Below are positions 34,454-43,292 of a DNA stretch of 64,000 nucleotides, in pieces. Under the pieces are notes generated by a model. It searched no databases. It saw only the letters and a program-made list of their open reading frames with translations, and had not been told where the DNA came from. The position numbers and the translations under genes were made by a program. This DNA is from Nonomuraea aurantiaca (GTDB lineage Bacteria; Actinomycetota; Actinomycetes; Streptosporangiales; Streptosporangiaceae). The stretch spans positions 17,773 through 81,772 of the forward strand of contig NZ_JAIWNB010000039.1 in NCBI RefSeq assembly GCF_020215705.1. The letters are read 5' to 3'. Every line of letters begins with the position of its first letter. Position 1 is the stretch's first letter.

Positions 34454-35104
34454 ATGGACACCGCTCTGCCCGGCCTGGCCGACGATGGCCACGCCGACCT
34501 GGTGCGCGACACCCTGGTCACGCTGTTGACGGTCATGCGGCCGGACTGGGGCAGCCGCCAGGCCGTCGCCGGCCGCGTGTCCTTCGCCGAGCACCGCCTG
34601 GGGCTCTCGCTGCCGCAGGTCTGCCTGCACGCCGTCACCGCCGCGGTCACGCCGAACGCGCCGCCGGACGCCTTCCTTCCCTCCGCCCCGGCCGACGCCC
34701 CGGCCGAGGCGCTGCGGCACCTGGCCGACCCCGAGCACACCTCGGCGACGATCGCCCAGCTGCGCCGCCGGCTGCTGGAGGCGGGCACGACGCGCCCCAC
34801 CCTCACGCCGACCCCAGCACCGACTCCAGCATCGCCCCCGGGATCAGCGCCGTCACCGGTCGCCGGCGAGCACGACCAGCGCGGTGGCCAGCGCGATGAC
34901 CCCGAGCAGGTCGCGGCCGACCGCGCGATGCTCGCCCAGGCCATGGCCGTCGCACACCGCCGGCAGGGCCGCCAGGAATGGACCCGCCGCCAGCGCACCG
35001 GCGAGCACGCCGACGACGTGCCGCACGCGCTGGAGGGCTTCACCCGCGACGACCGGGTGGAGCCGGAGCCGGACGACAGCGCCACGCCCGACGTCGAGTG
35101 GTGA
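34454..35104 (+). CDS. Hypothetical protein with helical adaptor-like N-terminus
   Basis: The protein has 216 aa. The N-terminal ~115 residues (MDTALPGLADDGHADLVRDT, LVTLLTVMRPDWGSRQAVAG, RVSFAEHRLGLSLPQVCLHA) form a compact helical domain. The remainder is disordered (TPTPAPTPASPPGS) and very charged. Its first 18 residues are repeated in a truncated copy at 35564. It lies 250 bases downstream of the caspase gene in the same direction. Small helical adaptors are typical partners of EACC-linked effectors, so a role in recruiting the protease is an inference only. Confidence 0.65.
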   Translation: MDTALPGLADDGHADLVRDTLVTLLTVMRPDWGSRQAVAGRVSFAEHRLGLSLPQVCLHAVTAAVTPNAPPDAFLPSAPADAPAEALRHLADPEHTSATIAQLRRRLLEAGTTRPTLTPTPAPTPASPPGSAPSPVAGEHDQRGGQRDDPEQVAADRAMLAQAMAVAHRRQGRQEWTRRQRTGEHADDVPHALEGFTRDDRVEPEPDDSATPDVEW

Positions 35105-35563
35105 CACCGATGAGAGATCACCGGCGCACCGACCCCCGCCCGGCCTCTTCCCGCGACACGCCCGGGCGCATCCGTGGAGGCCGCCCCGACCTGGGGCTCA
35201 GCGCTCAGGAAAGATCGCCAAAGACGTTAAGGGGCGACGTGGTGTACCTACCCGGGGCGTGAGAGGTTGTCTTCGATCCCCTAAGTGATCTTTTGATCGC
35301 ACTCGGAGGCCCGGTGCTCGGGTCTGTGCCACCGGGGGCAAAGTAACTGTGAGTAATCGGAGACCCTCGGAGGGCTTGGCATAAGAGCGCTTAGCGATCA
35401 ACACGACCTGGGAAACGCGTCGCAGGGCGTTATCGCGGCCGCGACCGCCCGACTCATCCCCGATCATCCCGACAGAAAACCGCACCCGAGCTGCGCCCCG
35501 GTCACCTGCTATGACCTGGGGAGACGTTCCCGGCCCAGCGGCCAGGGCGGTAAGGCAGGCGGT
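35105..35563. other. Intergenic region between the adaptor-like gene and its truncated copy
   Basis: A 50-codon frame (35110-35262, MRDHRRTDPRPASSRDTPGR...) is present but unconvincing. In another frame GKIAKDVKG near 35210 resembles the GKIAKTV block of IS256 transposases and may be a scrap. From 35263 to 35563 I see no gene. Confidence 0.4.
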
Positions 35564-35647
35564 ATGGACACCGCCTTGCCCGGCCTGGCCGACGACGGCC
35601 ACGCCGACCTGGTGCGAGAGCTGATTTCTGTCATGCGGGACCTGTGA
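35564..35647 (+). pseudogene. Truncated duplicate of the 34454 gene start
   Basis: A 27-codon ORF begins MDTALPGLADDGHADLVREL, matching the first 18 residues of the 34454 product almost base for base, and stops after ISVMRDL. The upstream bases (GGTAAGGCAGGCGGT versus GGGTAGGCAGAGAGT) are related too. It looks like a partial duplication with an internal deletion. Confidence 0.6.
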
Positions 35648-35681
35648 CACAGCGCACTGACCTCCGCCGAGCGGAAGGCTC

Positions 35682-35857
35682 ATGCTGGGCGCCATGACCA
35701 TTCGTCGATTCAGTACGTTCGCCTCGCGGCTGGGAGCCGCGACCCTGGCCGCCGCGCTGCTCGCGGCAACACCCGTGGCCGCCGCTGAGGACAGCGGCCT
35801 CGACCGGCAGCGGCTGCGCCAGACGCTGGACGCCGTGCACGAGGCCGGCATGTACGG
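35682..35857 (+). pseudogene. Exported serine hydrolase, signal-peptide fragment cut by IS256
   Basis: The sequence encodes a Sec signal peptide (RRFSTFASRLGAATLAAALL, then AATPVAAAEDSG) and the first mature residues LDRQRLRQTLDAVHEAGMYG. These are typical of beta-lactamase/D-Ala-D-Ala-carboxypeptidase-type exported hydrolases. The reading frame enters IS256 sequence at about 35857 and no catalytic motif remains. GGAAGG precedes the ATG. Confidence 0.55.
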
Positions 35858-36690
35858 CAGGCGGCCTCGATGGTGGGCGCGGTGTAGATCTTCTTCAGTT
35901 CGGCGGCGACCGCGCTGCGATCGCGGCGGGCCACTGGGCGCAGCGCGTTACGCACCAGGTGCACCACACAGCGCTGAACCGTGGTGTGCGGGAAGGCGTG
36001 GTGGATGGCCTCTTCGAAGCCGGGCAGGCCGTGGGTGCAGGCGATGAGGATGTCGCGCACGCCCCGGTTGCGCAGATCGGTCATCACCGCACTCCAGAAA
36101 CGGGCGGATTCGCCGGCGGTGGCGGTATCGAGCGGGGTTTTGGCCAGCCAGATGCCCAGCACGTGCTTGTCGCCGTCGACATCGATGCCGATCGCGACAT
36201 AGGCGGGCTTGGCCTGCACGGTGTGGTTGTCGCGGACCTTGACCACGATGGCGTCCAGGAACACCACCGGATACCACGGGTCCAAGGGGCGCGTCTGCCA
36301 GGCCTTGACCTCCTCCAGCACCTGATCGGTGATGCGGGAGACCTGCTCGTGCGACAGTTCGGTGTCGTAGATCTGCAGCAGGTGGTCCTGGATGTCGCGC
36401 ACGCTCATGCCGTGCGCGTACAGGCTGATGACCATGTCGTCCAGGCCGCCGGACACCCTGCCCGCCCGCTTGGGCACCAGCACCGGCTCGAAGGTGCCCG
36501 CCCGGTCGCGGGGCACGGCCAGCCGCACCGGCCCGACCCCGGTCTGCACCGTCTTGGCGATCTTCCCGTTGCGGGCGTTCCCGGCCGTTGCGCCCGCTCC
36601 CTGCTCGTGCCGCTCATAGCCCAGATGCGCGGTCAGTTCGGCCTCCAGCGCGCGCTCCAGGGCGCGTCCACGCCGTTTCGCCGTCACACG
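35857..36690 (-). mobile_element. IS256-family transposase, truncated at both ends
   Basis: The minus strand encodes ALEAELTAHLGYERHEQGAG, NGKIAKTVQTGVGPVRLAVP, MSVRDIQDHLLQIYDTELSH, YPVVFLDAIVVKVRDN and VRDILIACTHGLPGFEEAIH. It stops at about TAPTIEAAC. The extreme N-terminus and the whole C-terminal NAIES/Glu region are missing. It is a different lineage from the IS256 remnant at 18.3 kb. Its left end interrupts the exported hydrolase gene and its right end abuts the stop of the GH95 gene. Confidence 0.88.
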
Positions 36691-39569
36691 GTGGTGAGCT
36701 GCCATTCCTGGTTGGTGCCGCCGTTCTGGGGCCATTGGATGATCCGGGCGCCGTCGGCTGTGGAGCCGGCTTCAACGTCCGCGCACAATCCGTTGCCGAC
36801 GTTGACGAGCCGGTAGTAGCCGCTCGTGGCCGCGGGGACGAGTTTCCACCGCTGACTGGTGCCGTTGTTGTCGGTCAGCTGGACGAGGGCGGCGCCCTGG
36901 CTGGCGTTCGGGCTGGTGAGGACCTTGCCGCTGCTGACACCGGCCAGCCGGAACGAGCCGTCGGAGTTCTGCGACATCCGCCACTGCTGGCTCGTTCCGC
37001 CGGTCCAGGGCCACTGGACGATGGCGGCGCCGTCGGCGGTTGAGCCGCCGTAGACGTCCAGCACCATGCCGCTGTTGCGGTTGACCAGGCGGACGACGCC
37101 GGTGGTCGGGCCGCCGGCGCCCAGCTCGACGGTGATCTGGGTCGTCGTGCCCCTGGTCAGCGACACCTGCCGGGCGTGGCTGCCCAAAGGTGAAGGGGCG
37201 ACTTCTGCGCTGCTGGTGACGGAAGCTATCCCGCGCCGGCAGATGAGCGTCACGGTCTGGGTGATGTCGGAGACGACGGTGGCGGTGACGGTCCGGGCGC
37301 TGAGGTCCCAGGTGAGCGACTCGATCCGGATGCGGTTGCGGCCGAGTACGCCGGTGATCGTGCCCTTGGCGAACTGATCGGGCAGCGCGGGCAGCAACTC
37401 CAGGATGCCGGGCCTGGTGTAGATCAATGCCTCGGCGAGGATCGCGGGCAGCGAGTTGGCGGCGTCGGCGTTGTAGATGGCCAGGTTCGGGTTGTGCGAG
37501 GTCATCAGCGACCGGAAGATCATGTTGTTGCCCAGGATCTTCCGCAGGTTGCCGTACACGCCGGCGCCGTCCTTGAGCCGGGCTCGGGCGAGGCAGCGGT
37601 GAATGGCGCCGTGGGCCTCTCCCGCCTCGTCCCCTCGCAGATCCAAAGCGCGGCTCGCGTAGCGGACCAGGTCGGGCTTGTCCTCGGGGTTGATCTCGTG
37701 CAGCGGCCAGACCGGGTACATGTGCTGCACGTGACGGTGGTTGTACCGGTCGGTCAGGCTGGGCCACGACCATTCCGCGAGCGCCCCGTCACCGTTGACC
37801 CGATAATCGGGCATCTTGGCCAGCAAGGCAGTCCAGCGTTGCACGCCTTGGCCTGGGCCCTGCTCGATGCCGAGGAAGTCAGCGGCCTCGATGGCGGCCC
37901 GCAGCGCGTGCTTGCCCGCGGCGATCTCGCCGGTCGCGTTGATCGACAACTGCCTGCCCGTGTTGCCCGGGCTGTTCTCCATGGAGAAGCACGGCACGAA
38001 GATGACCTTGCCGTTGGCGTCGGTGCGGGTGAGGAAATCCTCGTAGAACGACGCGAGCTCGATCAGGACGGGGGCGAGCTTGGTGCGATAGAAGGTGGCG
38101 TCACCGGTGACCTGGTAGTACTCGAGCAGCGGATAGAGCAGCCAGTCGGCGCCGCCGATCCAGGCGTGTCCGGGGAACCCGCCGTCGAAATGCAGCATCT
38201 TGCCGTACTCGCCGTCGGTCCGGGAGGGAGCGAGCAGGCCGCGGGCGCCGTAGAGGTTTCTGGCATTGGTGCGCCAGTCGTTGATCTGGCCGAGGATCAG
38301 GTTGAAATAGCCGTCCATGGCTTCGGTGAGGAACAGGATGTTGCCGCCGGCGACCTGGAAGTTGACGTTGGCGTCGGTGGTGAAGTCGCCGGCCCACGCC
38401 GCGTCCCAGGCGCCCGTCCACAGGCCGGTCAGCCGCGGCGGCAGGACGCCGCTTGAGGAGAGGAACAGGTAACGGCCGGAGTCGTACATCCGCTCCAGCA
38501 ACGCCAGGTTGATGACGTTGCGGCTGGAATTCTGCCGCGCGATCAATTCACTGGTCGGCAGTTGACGGTCGGCGGCGCTGACGTTGAGGTCGAGGCGTGA
38601 ACGGTCGTACAGGGGGCTGTGCAGGGCGGTGTGCCGGGTGAGCAGAGTCGCGTAGTCGGCGCTCAGCGCGGCCAACGCCGTGTGCAGTGGTTTGGCGTCC
38701 CACGCGGAGGACGACTCGTAGCGATCCAGTTTGGTCAGTAGCACGACTTTGGTCGCCGCGGCCACGACGACGGCCGACCCGCTCACCCGTACCGAACCGC
38801 CGGACACGACCACCCGGGTGACGCCCTCGTAGCCGAAAGCCCCCTGCCCGGCGGGATATCTGCCCCGCAGGTTCAGGTAGCCGTCACCGTTGGCGACCGT
38901 GGCCAGGGTGGTGAAGCCGACCGACCCCGGCACGCCGCTCAGGCCCGTGTTGACGCTCAGCGTGGTGTCGATCGTCCGGCCCGGCGCGGGAGTGAGCTCG
39001 TGAACGATGACCCTGTCGGCTCGGGAAGCGAAAGCCCGGCGCGTCCACGCGCCGTAGCCGTCGGTCCACGTCGAGGTGACCTCACCGGTCCTGAAATCGG
39101 TGATCCGGGCGTAGTCGTTGACCGTCGTCACCCCTGGGGCGCTGATCTGCAGCTCATAACCCGGATGGAAGGTCTGCGTCCAGCGCAGCGACCAGCCGGA
39201 GGTGAAGTCGCCGGTGGCACCGTTGAAGTCGCCTGCGAGCGCTTTGTCCCTGACCCCCGCCAACCGGCCCGACAGCACCGGTGGAGTCACGTTACGGGTG
39301 CCGTTGGGCAGTACGAACCGATGATGCGTGAAGATCACCTTCTCCAGGGCGGGCGCGCCGTGGAGCATGGCCCCGTACTCACCGTTGCCGGTCAGGAAGG
39401 CATCGGTCCAACTCGCCGCCGGGGTCGTGTCATAGATGCCGCGCTGCGGCAGTTGCGGCGGTACGGCGGCATCCGCTCGGACAGAGAAGATCGCCGAAGG
39501 AAGCGCGGCAGCGCCGACGCCCGCCGCCGTGGTGGCGATGAAGCGTCGACGGTTCAGCGGCATGTTCAT
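36684..39569 (-). CDS. Secreted GH95-like glycosidase with C-terminal ricin-B lectin domain
   Basis: The product has 961 aa. A twin-arginine signal (NRRRFIATTAAGVGAAALPS) precedes an (alpha/alpha)6-barrel glycosidase of the GH95 type: SWTDAFLTGNGEYGAMLHGA, the central segment FTTDANVNFQVAGGN, VPCFSMENSPGNTG with the candidate catalytic Glu, and HRHVQHMYPVWPLHE. Residues ~830-961 form a ricin-type beta-trefoil (GTSQQWRMSQ, NGTSQRWKLV, GGTNQEWQLTTV). GH95 enzymes cleave alpha-L-fucosides or alpha-L-galactosides. The active-site segments here deviate from the best-known fucosidases, so specificity is open. AGGAG lies 4 bases before ATG 39569. ATG 39563 is also possible. Confidence 0.85.
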   Translation of the reverse strand: MNMPLNRRRFIATTAAGVGAAALPSAIFSVRADAAVPPQLPQRGIYDTTPAASWTDAFLTGNGEYGAMLHGAPALEKVIFTHHRFVLPNGTRNVTPPVLSGRLAGVRDKALAGDFNGATGDFTSGWSLRWTQTFHPGYELQISAPGVTTVNDYARITDFRTGEVTSTWTDGYGAWTRRAFASRADRVIVHELTPAPGRTIDTTLSVNTGLSGVPGSVGFTTLATVANGDGYLNLRGRYPAGQGAFGYEGVTRVVVSGGSVRVSGSAVVVAAATKVVLLTKLDRYESSSAWDAKPLHTALAALSADYATLLTRHTALHSPLYDRSRLDLNVSAADRQLPTSELIARQNSSRNVINLALLERMYDSGRYLFLSSSGVLPPRLTGLWTGAWDAAWAGDFTTDANVNFQVAGGNILFLTEAMDGYFNLILGQINDWRTNARNLYGARGLLAPSRTDGEYGKMLHFDGGFPGHAWIGGADWLLYPLLEYYQVTGDATFYRTKLAPVLIELASFYEDFLTRTDANGKVIFVPCFSMENSPGNTGRQLSINATGEIAAGKHALRAAIEAADFLGIEQGPGQGVQRWTALLAKMPDYRVNGDGALAEWSWPSLTDRYNHRHVQHMYPVWPLHEINPEDKPDLVRYASRALDLRGDEAGEAHGAIHRCLARARLKDGAGVYGNLRKILGNNMIFRSLMTSHNPNLAIYNADAANSLPAILAEALIYTRPGILELLPALPDQFAKGTITGVLGRNRIRIESLTWDLSARTVTATVVSDITQTVTLICRRGIASVTSSAEVAPSPLGSHARQVSLTRGTTTQITVELGAGGPTTGVVRLVNRNSGMVLDVYGGSTADGAAIVQWPWTGGTSQQWRMSQNSDGSFRLAGVSSGKVLTSPNASQGAALVQLTDNNGTSQRWKLVPAATSGYYRLVNVGNGLCADVEAGSTADGARIIQWPQNGGTNQEWQLTTV

Positions 39570-39705
39570 GAAGCTCCTAGTGGCGAAGTTGGGGGGCGAT
39601 GGTTGCGGCCGAGTGCCACCTGTGCCGCCACGGCTGTCCATCGCCGCGGTACGGCCGCCGTTCGGCGGGACGCCCTGATGCGGGGCATGAGTTCGAAGGT
39701 CAGAA

Positions 39706-41163
39706 TCAGCTGCGCAGGGTCCACCGTTGGTTGGCCTGTCCGTTGCAGGACCACAGGATGAGTTTGGTGCCGTTGGCGGTGCCGGCCGCGTTGGCGTCGA
39801 GGCACAGCCCGGACGGCACGCCGGTGATGGTGCCGTTGGCGTTGATGTTCCACTGCTGGTTGGCTTGGCCGTTGCAGTCCCAGATGATCACCTGGGTGCC
39901 GTTGGCGGTGCCCTGCCCGTTGGCGTCCAGGCACTTGTTGCCGTACACCTGCAGGCTCTTGCCCGATGTGTAGGTGAACCGCTGGTTGGTGCCGCTCCCG
40001 CAATCCCAGATCTGCGCCTGGGTGCCGTTGGTGGTGCTGGAGTTGGGCACGTCGACGCATCGGCCGGATTGGCCGCCCACAATCTGGGCGTTCTGCTGGG
40101 GGTCGCTGCCTGCCGCCGGTGCGTAGCCGGCGGCGGCGATGTTGGCCTGTACGGCGTTCTCGGTGGCCTCCGTGGGATAGCCGGAGGTCAACACGCCCTC
40201 GTAGAAGGTGCCGCGGCCGGTGACGCTGTTGTCGCCGCCGATGCCGAGCAGGATGGCGCCTTCCTTCTTCATCGGGTGGTAGCCGTTGGGGCGTCGTCCG
40301 TCGAAATAGGTCGTCAGGCCACCCGACTGCGCGTTGCCGCCCCGGATCGCCCAGTGGTTCGGCTCGCCCTTGACGATGGCGGTGACGAAGCGGTGGTTGA
40401 TGGGCGCGAGGTTGTTGTAGCCCGCGTTCACCCCGGAGAACAGTCCCCACTCCAGGTCGGCCATGATCCAGGGGCCGGCTCCGGCCCCGTAGCCCCACTG
40501 TTTGCTGGCGCCGAAGTAGACGGTCTCCATGATGGCGGGGGCGTCGGCCTGGCCATCTGTCTGTGCGTTGCCGTAGTCGAAGCAGCACCATTGGTTGTAG
40601 TGCGTGCCGTCGACGACGGCGTAGATGCCCTCGGGCTGGTCGCCGGTCGCGACGCCGTTGGTGTTGTTGTTGCGGTAGCCGGTGCCGGGAGCGATGTAGA
40701 CGCCGTACGCCTTCTGGCCGCCGATGGTGATCGGGGCCGCCTTGGCGTCGGCGAGGTTGTCCCATCCGCCAGGAGCGGGGCCGGGCCAGTGGCCGGGAGG
40801 CGCCTGGGTGAGGCGGTTGTTGCGGCCGGACTGGTCGTAGAGAATGGTGATGACACAGGTCGTGTTGGCGCAGAACGAGTCCTGGGCGGCGGCGTCGACG
40901 ACTCCGCCCGCGCTCAGGACGCCGATGTCGCGCGTGGTGTTGTCCGAGGCACGCCTGACCTGATACAGCGGGCCGTTGTAGGTCCCGTACAGCGCACGGG
41001 TCGTGCTGTGCGCCGCCACGCACGGCGTACCTCCCGCGGCGTAGATGTCGCACGGCTGCGATGCCGCAGCCCGGGCTGTGCCACCGCCGGCCAGGCAGGC
41101 GGTGGCGAGCGCGGCGCTCGCCCCGGCCGCAAGCGCCCTTCTCAGGCTCCCGGAAAGGATCAC
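39706..41163 (-). CDS. Secreted alpha-L-arabinofuranosidase (GH54) with ricin-B lectin domain
   Basis: The product has 485 aa. A signal peptide (residues 1-~33, RRALAAGASAALATACLAGG) leads to a GH54 catalytic domain: QPCDIYAAGGTPCVAAHSTT, ITILYDQSGRNNRLTQAPPG, GVYIAPGTGYRNNNTNG. The presumed nucleophile is Glu238 (MADLEWGLFSG) and the acid/base Asp311 (GIGGDNSVTGRGTFYEG). Residues ~360-485 are a ricin-type beta-trefoil with three QxW repeats (TNQRFTY, ANQQWNI, ANQRWTL) in place of the fungal CBM42. It should release arabinose from plant arabinoxylan or arabinan outside the cell. It is transcribed just ahead of the GH95 gene. A LacI-type operator-like site lies about 60 bases upstream. Confidence 0.93.
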   Translation of the reverse strand: MILSGSLRRALAAGASAALATACLAGGGTARAAASQPCDIYAAGGTPCVAAHSTTRALYGTYNGPLYQVRRASDNTTRDIGVLSAGGVVDAAAQDSFCANTTCVITILYDQSGRNNRLTQAPPGHWPGPAPGGWDNLADAKAAPITIGGQKAYGVYIAPGTGYRNNNTNGVATGDQPEGIYAVVDGTHYNQWCCFDYGNAQTDGQADAPAIMETVYFGASKQWGYGAGAGPWIMADLEWGLFSGVNAGYNNLAPINHRFVTAIVKGEPNHWAIRGGNAQSGGLTTYFDGRRPNGYHPMKKEGAILLGIGGDNSVTGRGTFYEGVLTSGYPTEATENAVQANIAAAGYAPAAGSDPQQNAQIVGGQSGRCVDVPNSSTTNGTQAQIWDCGSGTNQRFTYTSGKSLQVYGNKCLDANGQGTANGTQVIIWDCNGQANQQWNINANGTITGVPSGLCLDANAAGTANGTKLILWSCNGQANQRWTLRS

Positions 41164-41222
41164 GACTTCTCCCTCGATCGGGAATCGTGATCGGACAGCG
41201 CCGATACGGCAGCACGGCTGAA

Positions 41223-41236
41223 TGGTAGCGCTAACA
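41223..41236. promoter_or_regulatory. LacI-family operator-like site upstream of the GH54 gene
   Basis: TGGTAGCGCTAACA is one base off the perfect palindrome TGTTAGCGCTAACA, the kind of site bound by LacI-family sugar regulators in actinomycetes. It lies 60-73 bases before the GH54 start. Just beyond it, ACATCGATTC occurs twice (41235-41244 and 41251-41260). No LacI-family gene is present in the window. Confidence 0.6.
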
Positions 41237-41260
41237 TCGATTCTTGTCCGACATCGATTC

Positions 41261-41647
41261 GCGGTTTTCGGTGGTGTGAAGTCAAATCAACGAAGGTCCC
41301 GGGGTCAAGAACGCGGCTCGAATTTCACGGCCGCCCGGGTGCCGTCGGCGCGCTGCCTGGGCTTTTACCGTGACGCGTCCGCACTGTTGCGATGAGATGG
41401 CGTGAAACATTCATCCCCCGCGCCCGCCGGGCGGTGAACCGCCGTCCGGCGGCTGTGTGCCGCTGCCTCTGCTGCCCGAATCGTGGCGTGACCTGATGGA
41501 CAGGGTTCAGGCGGAGCGTGACACGGCCGTCATCTCGCGTCGGTAGCTTGATCGGATGTGCGTCGCGGAGCGCGGCGCATGTCACGTCGGCCGGGGCGGG
41601 GTGCCTGTTCGGCGCGGAGGCGTCTCAAGAGGGAGTGGAGGGGCGTG
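41261..41647. other. Intergenic region between divergent glycosidase and protease genes
   Basis: This is about 390 bases holding the promoters of the GH54 gene (minus) and the lipoprotein protease (plus). A plus-strand extension of the protease frame back to 41558 is Arg-rich and lacks similarity, so it is left out. No other gene is seen. Confidence 0.5.
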
Positions 41648-42412
41648 ATGCGTCGGTTCTGGTTGCTTGTCGTTCTCGTCCTGGCCGGATGCTCGAACAC
41701 GGCGCCTTCTCCGCCGACGTCCGCCCGTTCTCCAACGGCGGCCAGTGAGGTGACGGTCCCGCCGAAGGCTCCCGGCGGGGAGCAAAGCGTGGTGCGCGTC
41801 GCGGGGGAGGCGCCGTCGTGCAACATGAGGATCGAGGGGACGGGTTTTGTGTACGCCCCTCAGCGGGTCGTGACTGCGGCGCATGTGGTGGCCGGCGTCA
41901 TCCCGGTGTCTGCGGTCGTCACCACTACTGCCGGGGAGGTGTACGAGGGCCGCGTCGTGGCCTTCGATCCTGGTGTCGACGTCGCTGTCCTGTACGTGCC
42001 TGATCTGCCTGCGCCTCCGCTGCGCATCGCCCCGATGTGGGTGTTTCCGCTGCGCATCCCCGGGGTGTCGCTCGGCGATGCCCGCCTGCTCGGCTATCCC
42101 AAAGGCGCAAAACGCGTTGTGACCCAGCAGATCAAGATCAAACAGCGTGTCGAGGCCGAAGGCCCCGACCTCTACAAGGAACACGAAGTGACCAAGACGA
42201 TGCTCGCGTTCTCCGGTCGCTTCAGCGCGGGTGTAAGCGGTGCCCCGCTGATCGTTGATGACGGCACGGTCGCCGGGATGGCGGTCGCGACGGCGCGGGA
42301 TGATCCGAACCGCGGGTATGCGGTGGCCGCCCAGGAAATCCTTCCCGTCGCCAACGACGCGACCGAGGCCACGAAGCATGTCTCAACCCGGAAGTGTGAT
42401 CCGGACCGGTGA
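41648..42412 (+). CDS. MarP-like S1 serine protease lipoprotein
   Basis: The product has 254 aa. MRRFWLLVVLVLAGC is a lipoprotein signal with Cys15 as the lipidated residue. A Ser/Pro linker precedes a chymotrypsin-fold domain: RIEGTGFVYAPQRVVTAAHV with His79, VAFDPGVDVAVLYVPDL with Asp111, and FSAGVSGAPLIVDDGTVAGM with Ser197. The Ser motif is GVSGAP, not the usual GNSGGP. The sequence closely follows the periplasmic domain of the mycobacterial acid-resistance protease MarP, but the four-helix membrane part is replaced by a lipid anchor. GGAGGGG precedes the ATG, and GTG 41645 is an alternative start. Confidence 0.85.
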   Translation: MRRFWLLVVLVLAGCSNTAPSPPTSARSPTAASEVTVPPKAPGGEQSVVRVAGEAPSCNMRIEGTGFVYAPQRVVTAAHVVAGVIPVSAVVTTTAGEVYEGRVVAFDPGVDVAVLYVPDLPAPPLRIAPMWVFPLRIPGVSLGDARLLGYPKGAKRVVTQQIKIKQRVEAEGPDLYKEHEVTKTMLAFSGRFSAGVSGAPLIVDDGTVAGMAVATARDDPNRGYAVAAQEILPVANDATEATKHVSTRKCDPDR

Positions 42413-42601
42413 GTGGTCGCCTCGCTCGCTTGACAGCCCAGAAGACAGCCGAATCCCCGAAGATCATATGGTCGACCATCCCGGAAGCGATCACCGCTCC
42501 GGGCGACGCGTCAAGCCCCGCATCGCGGACCGCTCGTGGCGTAGGGCGGTTCGGTGCAGGTGAGGACCCGAGGCCGGGCTGACGCCGGCTCGCCGGCGTC
42601 G
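42413..42601. other. Gap downstream of the protease
   Basis: I see no gene or clear terminator in this stretch, which separates the protease from the mobile-element debris. A TCATATGGTCGACCATC segment near 42465-42480 contains ATGGTCGACCAT, a 12-bp perfect palindrome. Confidence 0.35.
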
Positions 42602-42690
42602 TCAGGCGTTGACGTCGCGGAGCCCGACGGCGTCGTGACGCCAGAACGGCTCGGAGTAGACCAGCGTCCCCGTCATCCACGGCTCGTACG
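42602..42690 (-). pseudogene. C-terminal scrap of an unknown gene
   Basis: The minus strand gives SYEPWMTGTLVYSEPFWRHD then AVGLRDVNA and a stop. It is clearly protein-like but has no upstream part, because it is joined to a TniB fragment in another frame. Confidence 0.35.
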
Positions 42691-43223
42691 AGCGGGATCT
42701 TCAGCTCGTTGCCCAGGAAGCGCAGCAGGTTGAGGAACTCGCGGCGCGCCCCGTCCCGCCCGGCCAGCACGTTGTGCAGGTCGTCGATCACCAGCATCCG
42801 CGCGCCTGCCTGCCGCAGCAGCCGCACCGCGAGCTGCTCCAGCTCGGCCAGCCGCTGACGGGGGCGCAGCGGTGCGCCGAGCGCGCTCAGCGGCGCGGTG
42901 TAGAAGCGGGCCACGTGCGGATTGGAGGGCATCTGCACGCCCAGCACCGGGATCTCCTCGCGGTCGGGGTGTGAGATCGGCGGGTGCGAGCGCCGGAACT
43001 TCTCCACGATCATCGACTTGCCGTTGTTGATCGGCCCGATCACCAGCAGGTTCGGCATCCGCTGCTTGGCCGGCCAGTCCAGCAACGTGTGCAGCTGATC
43101 CAGCGCCTGCGTGGCGCGGGTGTAGCCGATCCACCGATCCGCTCGTGCCCGGGCCAGCCGCTCGGCGGCGGGCAGCCGGGCCACCGGCCGGGCGCTTTCA
43201 TGCAGGTGCGACAGATCCTCCAC
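42690..43223 (-). mobile_element. TniB-type AAA+ transposition protein, C-terminally truncated
   Basis: About 175 residues are readable: RWIGYTRATQALDQLHTLLD, RMPNLLVIGPINNGKSMIVE (Walker A GPINNGKS), HPDREEIPVLGVQMPSNPHV, ARMLVIDDLHNVLAGRDGAR (Walker B) and REFLNLLRFLGNELKIPLV. The similarity then stops. TniB is the ATPase that guides Tn5053/Tn7-like transposition. The sensor and C-terminal parts are lost, so it is a remnant. The frame continues in unrelated sequence to 42222. Confidence 0.85.
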
Positions 43224-43292
43224 CGACCCTGGCTCCAGCTCGATCTCGAACTCCGGCGCAAGGCCCGGCGGCTTGATGTCCCGGCTTGTGGC

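Noticed and set aside
32828..34738. 636-codon minus-strand frame opposite the caspase gene
   Set aside because: Antisense shadow: the plus strand carries conserved catalytic residues and membrane helices.
39727..41190. 487-codon plus-strand frame opposite the GH54 gene
   Set aside because: Antisense of a clear GH54-ricin protein; Val/Gly/Ala-rich without motifs.
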